The notes under the pieces are model-generated. The model was not told where the DNA came from. It saw only the letters and a list, made by a program, of their open reading frames with translations, and did no database searches. From Planctomycetaceae bacterium (lineage in GTDB: Bacteria; Planctomycetota; Planctomycetia; Pirellulales; Pirellulaceae), in the NCBI GenBank assembly GCA_024642205.1, contig JAHEBQ010000060.1:1-39472 (forward strand): a DNA stretch of 39,472 nt, written 5' to 3'. Positions 27,596 to 36,342 of this stretch are shown here, piece after piece (within the stretch, counting starts at the first letter, position 1; each line of letters begins with the position of its first letter). A program made the translations under genes and the position numbers.

Positions 27596-28599
27596 GCGGG
27601 CTCCCGTGATCCGATCGAATCGGCAGGTTGAACGTCCGACAACGCCTGATGGCCCTGCGATGTCACCGAGAGGAATGCGTCTTCCAGGTCTTTGGCAATT
27701 TCACGGAATTGGGCAATCGAAATTCCTTTCTCGACCAACGTCGCCAGGAGGCTTGCCAGGTCGCGGTCGGGTGAGTCGGCATCGAAGCGGACAATCGCCT
27801 CGGCTTCTGAAAGTGACATGTCCGACTGCGACCCAAAAAACGAAGTAACGACCTGTCCTGCCATTGACAGCTGCCCGCTGTCGACCAGCTGAACCTCAAA
27901 CGTCCGACGTTGACTGACTTGACGCATGATATCGGCTTGAGTGCCGAACGCCCGAAGCTTGCCATGGGTGATGATCGCAACCGTGTCGCAGATCCGAGCC
28001 AATTCGGGAAGGATGTGGCTGGTTACGATCAGTGTTTTTCCCATCTCGGCCAGTTGCAACAACAGCTCACGCATATCGATCCGGGCTTGAGGGTCGAGTC
28101 CGTTGGCCGGTTCGTCAAGGATCAGGACCTGTGGATCATGCAACAGCGTCCGGGCAATTGCGACGCGTTGCTTCATCCCGTGACTCAGGCTTTCGACAAA
28201 CAGGTCTTTCATGTAGGACGCTCCCGTTGTATCCAGGACTTCTTCGATACGCTTCACGCGTACTCGTCTTGCCAGTCCATAAGCGGCCCCAAAGAAATCG
28301 AGGTACTCGGTAACCCGCATGTTGTCGTACGATCCAAATACATCCGGCATGTAGCCGACCAGTCGTTTTATTTTTCGGGACTCACGCACACAATCGCAAC
28401 CCGCAATCGATGCCGTGCCTTCGGATGGGCGCAACAACCCGACGAGAATTCGGATTGTGGTCGTTTTTCCGGCACCGTTGGGGCCAATAAATCCAAGAAT
28501 TTGACCGGCCTCGACAGTAATCGACAATGCGTCGAGCGCCGTGAATTCGCCGTATCGTTTTGTGAGGTCGGTTGTTTGGACAACAGGAGAAGCCGCCAC
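27592..28599 (-). CDS. ABC transporter ATP-binding protein with Q-loop variant
   Basis: 335 residues. Walker A is 'GPNGAGKTT' (39-47), the signature is 'LSHGM' (138-142), Walker B is 'LILDEP' (159-164) and the H-loop is 'TSH' (His195). Where most ABC ATPases carry the Q-loop Gln ('Y-x-P-Q'), this protein reads 'VGYMPDVFGSYDNM' with Asp86, a variant I recall from a subset of ABC-2 ATPases. An added C-terminal domain (~225-335) follows, typical of ABC-2 exporters. The GTG start at 28599 has AAGGA 7 nt upstream. The gene follows the 859-residue membrane protein by 24 bp and overlaps the permease gene by four bases, so the three are almost certainly one transcript. It powers the permease in the inner membrane. 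Confidence 0.93.
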   Translation of the reverse strand: MAASPVVQTTDLTKRYGEFTALDALSITVEAGQILGFIGPNGAGKTTTIRILVGLLRPSEGTASIAGCDCVRESRKIKRLVGYMPDVFGSYDNMRVTEYLDFFGAAYGLARRVRVKRIEEVLDTTGASYMKDLFVESLSHGMKQRVAIARTLLHDPQVLILDEPANGLDPQARIDMRELLLQLAEMGKTLIVTSHILPELARICDTVAIITHGKLRAFGTQADIMRQVSQRRTFEVQLVDSGQLSMAGQVVTSFFGSQSDMSLSEAEAIVRFDADSPDRDLASLLATLVEKGISIAQFREIAKDLEDAFLSVTSQGHQALSDVQPADSIGSREPA

Positions 28600-28623
28600 G
28601 ATGTAGTCCTTCGTCGAGTGTGT

Positions 28624-31203
28624 TTATTCTGTTTCGCCGGATGCTTGAAGGCGAAGGTAATCGATATTCCAGGACGAGATGTCAATCGATTCGAGCCGCC
28701 TGGTCGAGGGGAGCGAGTCGCCGCCAACGGACGACGAACTGAATGCGCCCAACAGCTCGCCGGCCCGTGCAATTTGCGAGTCGGTTTGGGAAACATTGAG
28801 GCCGAATTGCAATGCCCCATTTTCGTTGAGGAGTAACAGATCCGGATCATCCACGTTTAACCTGATAACTCCGCTGACGTTCTTTCGCGTTTCAATTACC
28901 ACTGGCGCGCCGTCTTTGATTCCGGTGATTTCAATGGTTCGCGACGGTGCATGGATCTTCAACGCAATCTGTGCATTGTTGATTCGGCAGGGAAGCACTT
29001 CACGGGGCATCGCAAATTGGAATAGCGATTCGGATTTGGTCCGCATGTCAGCCTGCCATGTTCCGGTCGTGGAGTTGAATAAAAGGGACCGCCCAGCCCG
29101 CTTGGCGGCGTTTGAAATACGCACAAAAGTGGCTGGCACCATGAATGGCTTGCCAGGAGCTGTTCGATGCAGGTCAACCGGAATCGCAAACAGCGTGGCG
29201 CCTGATTGCTGAAACAGGGCTGGAATCGTCAGCCCCAAGCTGTTTGCATTTCCCCACACAAATAAGGTTGTGCGTTGCGGGTATCGTGAGTCCTTGCTCG
29301 CCCGAAATACGTCGCGGTAGACGGCTTGACGCTGTTGTTGGCTGGTGGAAAGAAGTGCTTCGCCGACGAACTCGCCGCCGGAAAGGACGTCGTCGGGGCC
29401 AACGTGAAATGCACCAGCCGGCTGGATCTTGGCGGCCGAACGGGGAGCCGCGGGTGAGGCGATAACTGCATCTTCCGGGGTTCCCAATTGATCGACTCCG
29501 ACAACCCTCCCTTCCAGGCCGCTGGTTCCAAACGTGGCATGAGCCCGAATCGGCGCAGCTAGAACACGGCTCTCCTTGGCTCGAGCAAAACGAACACTGC
29601 CTGACGATACCGTCACCTGTTCCCATTTACCATGTCCTTCGTCATTCCAGACGGCACGCTTGGCCACACCCGTCAAGTCTTGCAGGTCGGGCGTCACGAC
29701 TCCCGAAACATCAACTTCCAGCGGAAGTTCGACGGTATCCGGGCTATAAAACGCAACCATTGCGTTCGCATGGATCTCGTTGGTCTCACCACTGATGTTG
29801 GCGAGCCTCAGGACGGATGACGTCGCTGGAATGCTGGAAGTATGGGCACTGCCAATCGCGATAAACGCGAATGCAGGGATGATCGTTCCGAAAGGCACCA
29901 CCCAGGCGAAAAGGTCGAGTTGTTTTCGACGCGCAAGCCAGATTCCCGTGATGGCGATCACGGTCCAACTCAGTCCAAGTAACAAGGCAGCGACACTTCG
30001 CGACGGGATGTGGTATCCAAGTTGCTCCAACAGGATCGGCTTAATTCCGTCGCTCAATTCCGACGCCGTCGCGGAGTGCTTGTTGAAATTACCCGAGAAA
30101 ATCTTCAAGGCTTTTGTCGGCTCGGACGTTGGTTGACCGGCTTCTGTCGTTGCGGAAAATTCGTCGATTTGAGAACGCCAACCACGGGCAGCCAACGTCG
30201 TAAAGAAAACTTTTCCATTCCCAAACGGAACCGAAAAAGAGGCCGGCCAGCCGTCAATTGAACTGTATACCTCGCACGAATCGAGTGCGACCCGCAAAAA
30301 GTCGACCGGTTTTTCTGCGACCCAGTTTGATGATCCGGTTTCTGTCTGTTCCATTCCAGATGCATCAATCGTAAATTCCGTCAGAGCCACCCGATCGACG
30401 ACCTCGTACGGTGTCGCATTTCCGAGTAACGACCTAACCGTCTCGATATCGACAAGGTCGAGCATGATCCAGACCGATCCACCCCGAGCGATCCATTGAC
30501 GAATCGCGGCAATTCCTCCGGAATCCGCAGCGATTCGATCATTTGAAATCACGAGTTGTTCGAGGGCTTCATAGGCTTCGGGGTACGGGGCCATGAATCG
30601 ATCATGCAAGTTGGACATCTGGCGATTTCCATCATGCATTTTCCGCACCGCAACAACGGTTTCGTAAACTTCGTCGGGCCCAGTCGAAGTTTCGTCGGCC
30701 TCTCCATGCAACGGGCGATCCGTAATCATCCCGGTATTGAGTCCCGCAGGAGCCAGTGCCAACAACGATTCGCCAATCAGCCGATTTTCGTCCTTGGTTC
30801 GATTCAGAATTGCCGCGTCACCCGATCCAACAACATTAAGAACCGAGGCATAAAGAATCTCTTGATCTTCACTGACCTTGTCGGGAGTCCGAATCGGCAG
30901 CCACAGACTACGGATGGCATGCGCCGGCACCCAGTAACGACGAGTATATTGCATCCGTGTGTCTCGATCGAGGAACACGGACAATGTTCCAAAGGCTGCC
31001 TCGTCCCCCTGGTTGACCGCGCTGAGAGACAACGTCGACCACTTTCCCCGCTCGTACCTGCGAATTCCCCCCGGTTCAATCGTCGCAACAACGGGATCCG
31101 GGTTTGATGAGTCTTGCGCGACGATCATTTCAACGTCCATGCTCGCTGCGATGAAACAGGTCCAAATGATCGTCTGGAGCAACGGGCGAAAGAGATGCAG
31201 CAT
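28624..31203 (-). CDS. Large membrane-anchored protein of the ABC cassette, unknown function
   Basis: 859 residues from the ATG at 31203; no good Shine-Dalgarno is seen, and a TTG 81 bp upstream is less likely. I do not recognise a named family. Visible parts, in order: an N-terminal hydrophobic segment (~6-28); a beta-rich region ('GKWSTLSLSAVNQGDEAAFGTLSVFLD') like extracellular CARDB-type sandwiches; a region (~200-340) with a glutamine-amidotransferase-like fold signature ('IRQWIARGGSVWIMLDLVD', later 'PFGNGKVFFTTLAARG'); two TM helices (~402-424 and ~431-452) joined by a short charged loop; then a ~400-residue beta-rich C-terminal part. This layout resembles proteins paired with ABC-2 transporters in gliding or envelope systems (GldG-like), but the resemblance is by layout only. 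It is first in the four-gene cassette. Confidence 0.75.
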   Translation of the reverse strand: MLHLFRPLLQTIIWTCFIAASMDVEMIVAQDSSNPDPVVATIEPGGIRRYERGKWSTLSLSAVNQGDEAAFGTLSVFLDRDTRMQYTRRYWVPAHAIRSLWLPIRTPDKVSEDQEILYASVLNVVGSGDAAILNRTKDENRLIGESLLALAPAGLNTGMITDRPLHGEADETSTGPDEVYETVVAVRKMHDGNRQMSNLHDRFMAPYPEAYEALEQLVISNDRIAADSGGIAAIRQWIARGGSVWIMLDLVDIETVRSLLGNATPYEVVDRVALTEFTIDASGMEQTETGSSNWVAEKPVDFLRVALDSCEVYSSIDGWPASFSVPFGNGKVFFTTLAARGWRSQIDEFSATTEAGQPTSEPTKALKIFSGNFNKHSATASELSDGIKPILLEQLGYHIPSRSVAALLLGLSWTVIAITGIWLARRKQLDLFAWVVPFGTIIPAFAFIAIGSAHTSSIPATSSVLRLANISGETNEIHANAMVAFYSPDTVELPLEVDVSGVVTPDLQDLTGVAKRAVWNDEGHGKWEQVTVSSGSVRFARAKESRVLAAPIRAHATFGTSGLEGRVVGVDQLGTPEDAVIASPAAPRSAAKIQPAGAFHVGPDDVLSGGEFVGEALLSTSQQQRQAVYRDVFRASKDSRYPQRTTLFVWGNANSLGLTIPALFQQSGATLFAIPVDLHRTAPGKPFMVPATFVRISNAAKRAGRSLLFNSTTGTWQADMRTKSESLFQFAMPREVLPCRINNAQIALKIHAPSRTIEITGIKDGAPVVIETRKNVSGVIRLNVDDPDLLLLNENGALQFGLNVSQTDSQIARAGELLGAFSSSSVGGDSLPSTRRLESIDISSWNIDYLRLQASGETE

Positions 31204-31692
31204 GTTGCGTTTCTGCCAAAATGACGAATGGAAAATCTGGAGTGTCCTGGGGACATCCTCGACGACCAGTAAACCCCGAACCAAATTAAACTAGTTCGGC
31301 ACCAAGTTCAATCACCATGCACGGAACGGTTCGCGGACCGCGAATGGTCCATTCAGTTCTGGCAAACTGGCGTGGCTCGAACGTCGGGCCAGTTGCAGTG
31401 AACGGTATTGAATCTTTTCTCCCTGCAAAACCCTCGCGAGTCCGATTCCTCAGGCTGATGCAAAAATATCCGGCGTCTTTCCGGCGTTTGGTCTTCCGCA
31501 ACAGTCCGCTGACGCTGCGACGATGAATGTAACTCATTTGAGGAGCTTCGATCCGGTCCAGATCCACGAATCGGGCTCGATTCGCTTTTTTATCATGTTT
31601 GGCAAAATGAACTTGTTGAGAGCTGGCAATTGAATTTGATCCCGGTCAGAATCAGGTGTTTCCAGCCAGCGGCCAATCGTCAGGACTTAACG
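31204..31692. promoter_or_regulatory. Divergent intergenic region between ABC cassette and heme protein genes
   Basis: 489 bp lie between the 859-residue protein's start and the start of the 1411-residue heme protein, which diverge, so promoters for both are expected. A 93-codon frame on the minus strand (31286-31567) begins with GTG, lacks a ribosome binding site and has no recognisable domain. The right end carries the AGGA ribosome site (31682-31685) of the heme-protein gene. No confident promoter hexamers or operator could be assigned. Confidence 0.5.
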
Positions 31693-34600
31693 ATGTTCGA
31701 AAGAATCACTGTAGTGCTGCTCCTCGTGTTTTCTGTGCCATTTGTCGTCTTGGGGCAGGAATCGGCACCTGGAGAAGGCAGTTCGCCACCGATTCGGGCA
31801 CTGTTGATTTGCGGCGGTTGTTGTCACGATTATGCCGCGCAGCACAAGATTCTGTACGAGGGAATTCAGGCTCGAGCCAATGTTCAGGTCGATGTTTGGT
31901 GGACAAACGATGCCTCGACCAATCCACCACTGAAGATTTATGACAACGTTAACTGGGCCAACAATTACGATGTCATCATTCATGATGAATGTGCTGCCGC
32001 AAACACCGATGTTGAGGTCGTAAAGCGAATCCTGGAAGTCCACAAGAAGACGCCGGCTGTGCACCTGCACTGTGCGATGCACAGTTTCAGAAATGGAACT
32101 GATCTTTGGTTCAAACACATCGGCATGCAGTCTACGGGACATGGGCCGCATGCCCCGATTGATGTCACGTTTGTCGACAAGGAGCATCCAATCGTGCGTG
32201 GAATGGCTGATTGGACGATCGAAAAGGATGAGCTTTATAATAACGCCAAACTTCTTGATGCCCGGGCGTTGGCGACGGGAACGCAAATAGTCCATCGCGA
32301 TGGAGTCGCGTCAACCCAACAAGCAACGGTGATTTGGACCAACGAAACGCAGGGTGCCCGGAGCTTTAGCATGTCCATTGGGCATTATAACGAAGGCGTC
32401 TCGGACGACCGATATTTAAGCCTGGTCGCTCGGGGTGTGCTTTGGGCTTGTGGTAAGCTTGCGCCGGAATATCAAAAGCCTTTTGTTGGTGAAAATTCAA
32501 TCACGTTTGTCGAGTCGAAACATGAATCGACAAAGCAGCCTGACCGACAGCCGAAAGCGATGCCGGAGAATGCGACATTGATTCATGTGTCTGCTTCCTC
32601 AATTCAAAGTCCGAATTTCCCGCAACACGTGCTGGACGGCTCTTTCGATAGTCGTTGGTGCGCCAGAGACAGCAACTATCCACAGTCATTACAGCTTGAG
32701 TTTGAGAAACCCCAATTGGTGACCAACATCAAGATCACGTGGGAACGAAACGTCGCGTACCAGTACCGAGTGTTGGCCTCTCCTGATGGCAAGCAATTCA
32801 TTACCGTCATTGATGCATCGGAAAACGAAGTCGACGAGCCAGGATTTGAAAAATTGACGGATCCACCGGAGCTGATCAAGTCAATTCGGGTTGACGGATT
32901 GGGGACAGGAAAAGGTGGATGGTGCAGCATCCGCGAAATTGAATTCCAGGGTAAAGGGATCATGGAACTTTGGCCTGCGAATTCAGAGTTTCGACCATTG
33001 TACCAGCCCACACCGGCTGGCAGGCGGCCCGGTTCCCAATCGACGGATGATCCTAATGCAAAACAAGGAAACATCGAACCGAAAATCGAGAAATTGACTC
33101 CGCAACAGGAAGCCGAGATATTGCAGGATGTGCAGGTTCCGGAGGGGTTTGAAACAACCGTGTTCGCCGCGCCACCGGCCGTTAACTATCCGGTGTTTGT
33201 TGCCGCGGCGCCCGACGGCACTTTGTTTGTCAGTTCCGACGGAAACGGCTCGCTTGGGCGAGATCCCGGTCGCGGCCGCATCATTCGGTTGCGCGACATC
33301 GATGGCGATGGCAGAGCGGATCAAACGAATGTTTTCTGCAAAGTGGACGCGCCGAGGGGACTGGTTTGGGACCATGATCGATTGTATTTGATGCACCCGC
33401 CGCATCTGTCGGTTTTTATCGACTCTGATTCGGACGGAGTCGCGGATGAACAGAGAATTCTGGTGAAGGATCTGGCGTTCGGCTACGACAAACGGCCGGC
33501 CGATCATACAACCAATGGCTTGAGTCTCGGGGTTGACGGATACCTTTACGTCGCGGGAGGCGATTTTGGGTTCATCGATGCCGAGGGAACCGACGGTCGA
33601 AAGCTGACACATCGAGGTGGCGGTGTGATCCGTGTTCGAACCGATGGAACCGGCCTGGAACTCTACTCGACCGGGACGCGAAATATCCTTGAGGTCGCAA
33701 TTAGTCCGCAAATGGAATTGTTCGCCCGCGATAACACCAACGACGGGGGCGGCTGGGACGTCCGTTTTCATCACTTTACAGGGGGCGACAACCATGGTTA
33801 TCCACGACTCTACAAGAATTTTCCAGGTGAATATGTCTCGCCTTTGGCCGATTATGGTGGCGGTTCGGGGTGCGGCGCCGTTTATATTGATGAACCCGGT
33901 TTCGGTCCATGGAATAATGCGCCATTTACGGCGGATTGGGGCACCGGCGCGTTGTACCACCATAACGTCCAGTCAAAGGGCGCAAGCTATTTGGAAACGA
34001 AGCTGCCGCAGCCGTTTGTACGAATGACGCGACCGACAGACGCTGACGTTGATGGAATGAGCCAACTCTACTGTGCCAGTTGGCGGGGAGCGACGTTCAA
34101 ATGGGAAGGTCCCAATGTTGGATATATCGTGCAGGTTCGTCCAAAGGATTTTCTCTCGACTCCGCTTCCGGAGTTTGGCAAACTGGCCGATCCAGCGCTG
34201 GTTGGTCTGTTTGATTCTCCAAGTTATCGTCGGCGCCTTGCGGCTCAACGTGAACTCGTTCGACGAGGAAGCCCCGACCAGGTAAAACTCTATCTCCGCG
34301 GGATAAAAGGTCGAACCGAGCTCCGGAATCTTGTTTATCGAATCCAGAATGACGCAGCCGTTTCGGAAATCATCGCGGCCCTTGATTGTCCGGATGCAGT
34401 CGTCCAGCACGTCGCGACTGGCGAGCTGGCCAAACGATTGGCATTCACCGAGTGTCTTCTGGCGTTGGATCGCGAACATTCCAATCAAGTCAACCTGTTG
34501 CGTGCTTTGGCGATGATTCACCGGAAAGAGGTGATTGACGGTTTGCTGGATCGACTTTCGGAGACCTCGAACCCTGAATTTCAAGAAATGATACTCTCGA

Positions 34601-35928
34601 CTCTCTGTCGTTTGCATTTTCAGGAAGCCCCCTGGGACGGTCAGTCCTGGGGTACGCGGCCCGACACTCGTGGACCCTACTACCAGCCTGTGGTTTGGAA
34701 CGAAACGCCTCGAATCGCGACCTTCTTGCATTCCTACCTCGAATCCGCAGACCCGGACGCAGCGATTTTTCTTGTTAACGAAATGAGCCGGAACCGAATT
34801 CAATCAAAACAGGCCATGGAGCGGGTTGTGGAGCTTGCGGTGGAAGATTCATCGTTGATCAATATCGCCGTCTCTCAACTGGCAAACGCGGATCAGGTTC
34901 CCGGTCTCGCGATACCCCTCCTGGTATCTGTAGCCACCAGCCCCGATTCGAACGAGCAACTGCTGACTGACGCGATCAGATCTTTGGCAAAAACGTCGAT
35001 TTCAGAATCGATTCCTGCCATGTTTGCAGCGCTGCAGAATTTGAATGATCTGAATCCCAATGGAAAAGCGATCGGCCAGGTTCAGGGAATCTGCCTTCGG
35101 TCAAGAGTCATGGAGAAACATATTGCGACGGTTGTAAGCGAGTCGGAAAAAACCGGTGATGGGTTCATTTGGGCCGATTGTGCTTTGTTACAGGTTGCAT
35201 CTCGAAAAGACGCTAGCTCCCAAGCGAAAGCAACAGCCGTTGCAGCAATCAAGCACGCTTGGAACGATCACGAACACCGCCTCCGCCTGATTCAGGCAGC
35301 GTTAGAAACCAGGAGTCATTTTATTGACGACTTGATTTTGGCATCGACAAGTGATCTCGATTCGAGAGTCGCCAATGCAGCTGCCAACGCGGCAATCCAG
35401 TTGAAACTCAACACCGATCAGATTGACACGACACCGAAGCTGGATTCACTTGACCTCAATAACGCAATTGAACTTGCCACCGGAATTCGTGGAGACGTTG
35501 CGCACGGCGAGGTGCTGTTTACCAGGGCCAACTGCATCGCTTGCCACACTATAAGCAAAGATGAAATCCAGAAAGGTCCTTATTTGGGAAACATCTCTCG
35601 AACTTACCAGCGAAAAGAACTGGCAACCGCCATTCTTCAGCCCAGCAGAACGATCGCTCAGGGCTTTGGAACCAATATCATTCTGGACGCCAGCGGTCGG
35701 TTGGTGACGGGATATGTCACTGAAGAATCTGCGGATCGCGTCGTCATGCGTGACAGTGACGGCAAAGAATTTGTGTTTGAAAGAATCGAAATTGAATCGC
35801 GGAAAGAGTCCCTCGTATCTGCCATGCCGGAGGGTTTAATCAAAGACTACACTGTCCGCGATCTGGCTTCGCTACTCGACTACCTGGAGGCGGTGTCGGC
35901 GAAGAATGGACCGGCCAAACCGCAGTAA
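31693..35928 (+). CDS. ThuA / discoidin-like / PVC dehydrogenase propeller / HEAT / cytochrome c fusion protein
   Basis: 1411 residues, secreted (signal peptide 'MFERITVVLLLVFSVPFVVL'). Modules in order: ThuA domain (~34-252, 'IRALLICGGCCHDYAAQHKIL' to 'GVLWACGKL'); F5/8-type-C or discoidin-like sandwich (~293-419, 'HVLDGSFDSRWCARDSNYPQSLQLEF'); PVC-type membrane-bound-dehydrogenase propeller (~466-815, 'VPEGFETTVFAAPPAVNYPV', 'IIRLRDIDGDGRADQTNVF'); HEAT repeats (~830-1250); and a C-terminal PVC-type heme domain (~1270-1408) with C-x-x-C-H at Cys1281/Cys1284/His1285. This predicts sugar binding, oxidation and electron transfer to one c-type heme outside the cytoplasm. ATG 31693 has AGGA 7 nt upstream; an earlier start would add 21 residues before the signal peptide. 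It stands alone, divergent from the ABC cassette. Confidence 0.93.
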   Translation: MFERITVVLLLVFSVPFVVLGQESAPGEGSSPPIRALLICGGCCHDYAAQHKILYEGIQARANVQVDVWWTNDASTNPPLKIYDNVNWANNYDVIIHDECAAANTDVEVVKRILEVHKKTPAVHLHCAMHSFRNGTDLWFKHIGMQSTGHGPHAPIDVTFVDKEHPIVRGMADWTIEKDELYNNAKLLDARALATGTQIVHRDGVASTQQATVIWTNETQGARSFSMSIGHYNEGVSDDRYLSLVARGVLWACGKLAPEYQKPFVGENSITFVESKHESTKQPDRQPKAMPENATLIHVSASSIQSPNFPQHVLDGSFDSRWCARDSNYPQSLQLEFEKPQLVTNIKITWERNVAYQYRVLASPDGKQFITVIDASENEVDEPGFEKLTDPPELIKSIRVDGLGTGKGGWCSIREIEFQGKGIMELWPANSEFRPLYQPTPAGRRPGSQSTDDPNAKQGNIEPKIEKLTPQQEAEILQDVQVPEGFETTVFAAPPAVNYPVFVAAAPDGTLFVSSDGNGSLGRDPGRGRIIRLRDIDGDGRADQTNVFCKVDAPRGLVWDHDRLYLMHPPHLSVFIDSDSDGVADEQRILVKDLAFGYDKRPADHTTNGLSLGVDGYLYVAGGDFGFIDAEGTDGRKLTHRGGGVIRVRTDGTGLELYSTGTRNILEVAISPQMELFARDNTNDGGGWDVRFHHFTGGDNHGYPRLYKNFPGEYVSPLADYGGGSGCGAVYIDEPGFGPWNNAPFTADWGTGALYHHNVQSKGASYLETKLPQPFVRMTRPTDADVDGMSQLYCASWRGATFKWEGPNVGYIVQVRPKDFLSTPLPEFGKLADPALVGLFDSPSYRRRLAAQRELVRRGSPDQVKLYLRGIKGRTELRNLVYRIQNDAAVSEIIAALDCPDAVVQHVATGELAKRLAFTECLLALDREHSNQVNLLRALAMIHRKEVIDGLLDRLSETSNPEFQEMILSTLCRLHFQEAPWDGQSWGTRPDTRGPYYQPVVWNETPRIATFLHSYLESADPDAAIFLVNEMSRNRIQSKQAMERVVELAVEDSSLINIAVSQLANADQVPGLAIPLLVSVATSPDSNEQLLTDAIRSLAKTSISESIPAMFAALQNLNDLNPNGKAIGQVQGICLRSRVMEKHIATVVSESEKTGDGFIWADCALLQVASRKDASSQAKATAVAAIKHAWNDHEHRLRLIQAALETRSHFIDDLILASTSDLDSRVANAAANAAIQLKLNTDQIDTTPKLDSLDLNNAIELATGIRGDVAHGEVLFTRANCIACHTISKDEIQKGPYLGNISRTYQRKELATAILQPSRTIAQGFGTNIILDASGRLVTGYVTEESADRVVMRDSDGKEFVFERIEIESRKESLVSAMPEGLIKDYTVRDLASLLDYLEAVSAKNGPAKPQ

Positions 35929-36342
35929 GTCTCCCCAGATGTCAGCTTAGGGTCGCGGTTCTTGTCTTTGGGAACTAAAAATTAATAATCAACATCAAAT
36001 ATGTGTCTGATTGGAATTAACTCGATTCCATCACCGGGGTTTCTGCAATGAGTGCAAGGAAATGTAATACGTGATGTTGGAATCGGATTCACCAAAATCG
36101 GATTCACCAAAATTGGATTCACCAAAATTGGATTCACCAAAATTGGATTCACCAAAATTGGATTCGCCAAAATTGGATTCGCCAAAATTGGATTCGCCAA
36201 AATTGGGCTGGCTTTTTCCCGGCCAGGTTGTGTTATCTGCAAGAGGTGCGTAGAGGCGCCTTGTCCGCTGAAAGTCTCAATACTCTGACGTCTAATTTCC
36301 GAGTTGTCCCCGTAGGAAACATCTCGGGCCAATTGGAGTGGA
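35929..36342. other. Non-coding stretch holding a 15-bp minisatellite
   Basis: This 414-bp stretch lies between the heme-protein stop and the first pseudogene. The left part is locally AT-rich ('aactaaaaattaataatcaac') with no clear hairpin terminator. The middle is the 15-bp tandem array. Frames that run across the array on both strands stay open mainly because the unit length is a multiple of three, so they are not evidence of genes. Confidence 0.6.
36085..36204. repeat. Eight-copy 15-bp tandem repeat (minisatellite)
   Basis: Eight consecutive 15-bp units begin at 36085, 36100, 36115, 36130, 36145, 36160, 36175 and 36190. The consensus is GGATTCACCAAAATT. Unit 1 ends in C instead of T. Units 2-5 are identical. 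Units 6-8 are identical to each other and carry GCC in place of ACC. A degenerate half-unit flanks each side. The blockwise spread of one A-to-G change shows expansion by slippage or unequal exchange after the mutation. Translation gives GFTKI, DSPKL or IHQNW repeats on the plus strand. Confidence 0.95.

Noticed and set aside
31286..31567. 93-codon minus-strand frame in the divergent region before the heme-protein gene
   Set aside because: GTG start without ribosome site, no domain, and it occupies the expected promoter region of two divergent genes.
32983..33963. 326-codon minus-strand frame inside the heme-protein gene
   Set aside because: It is antisense to the well-supported dehydrogenase propeller coding region and has no domain of its own.
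36052..36288. Plus-strand frame encoding GFTKI repeats with a Cys-rich tail
   Set aside because: It starts at GTG without a ribosome site, and repeat-only composition plus the presence of parallel open frames argue against a gene.
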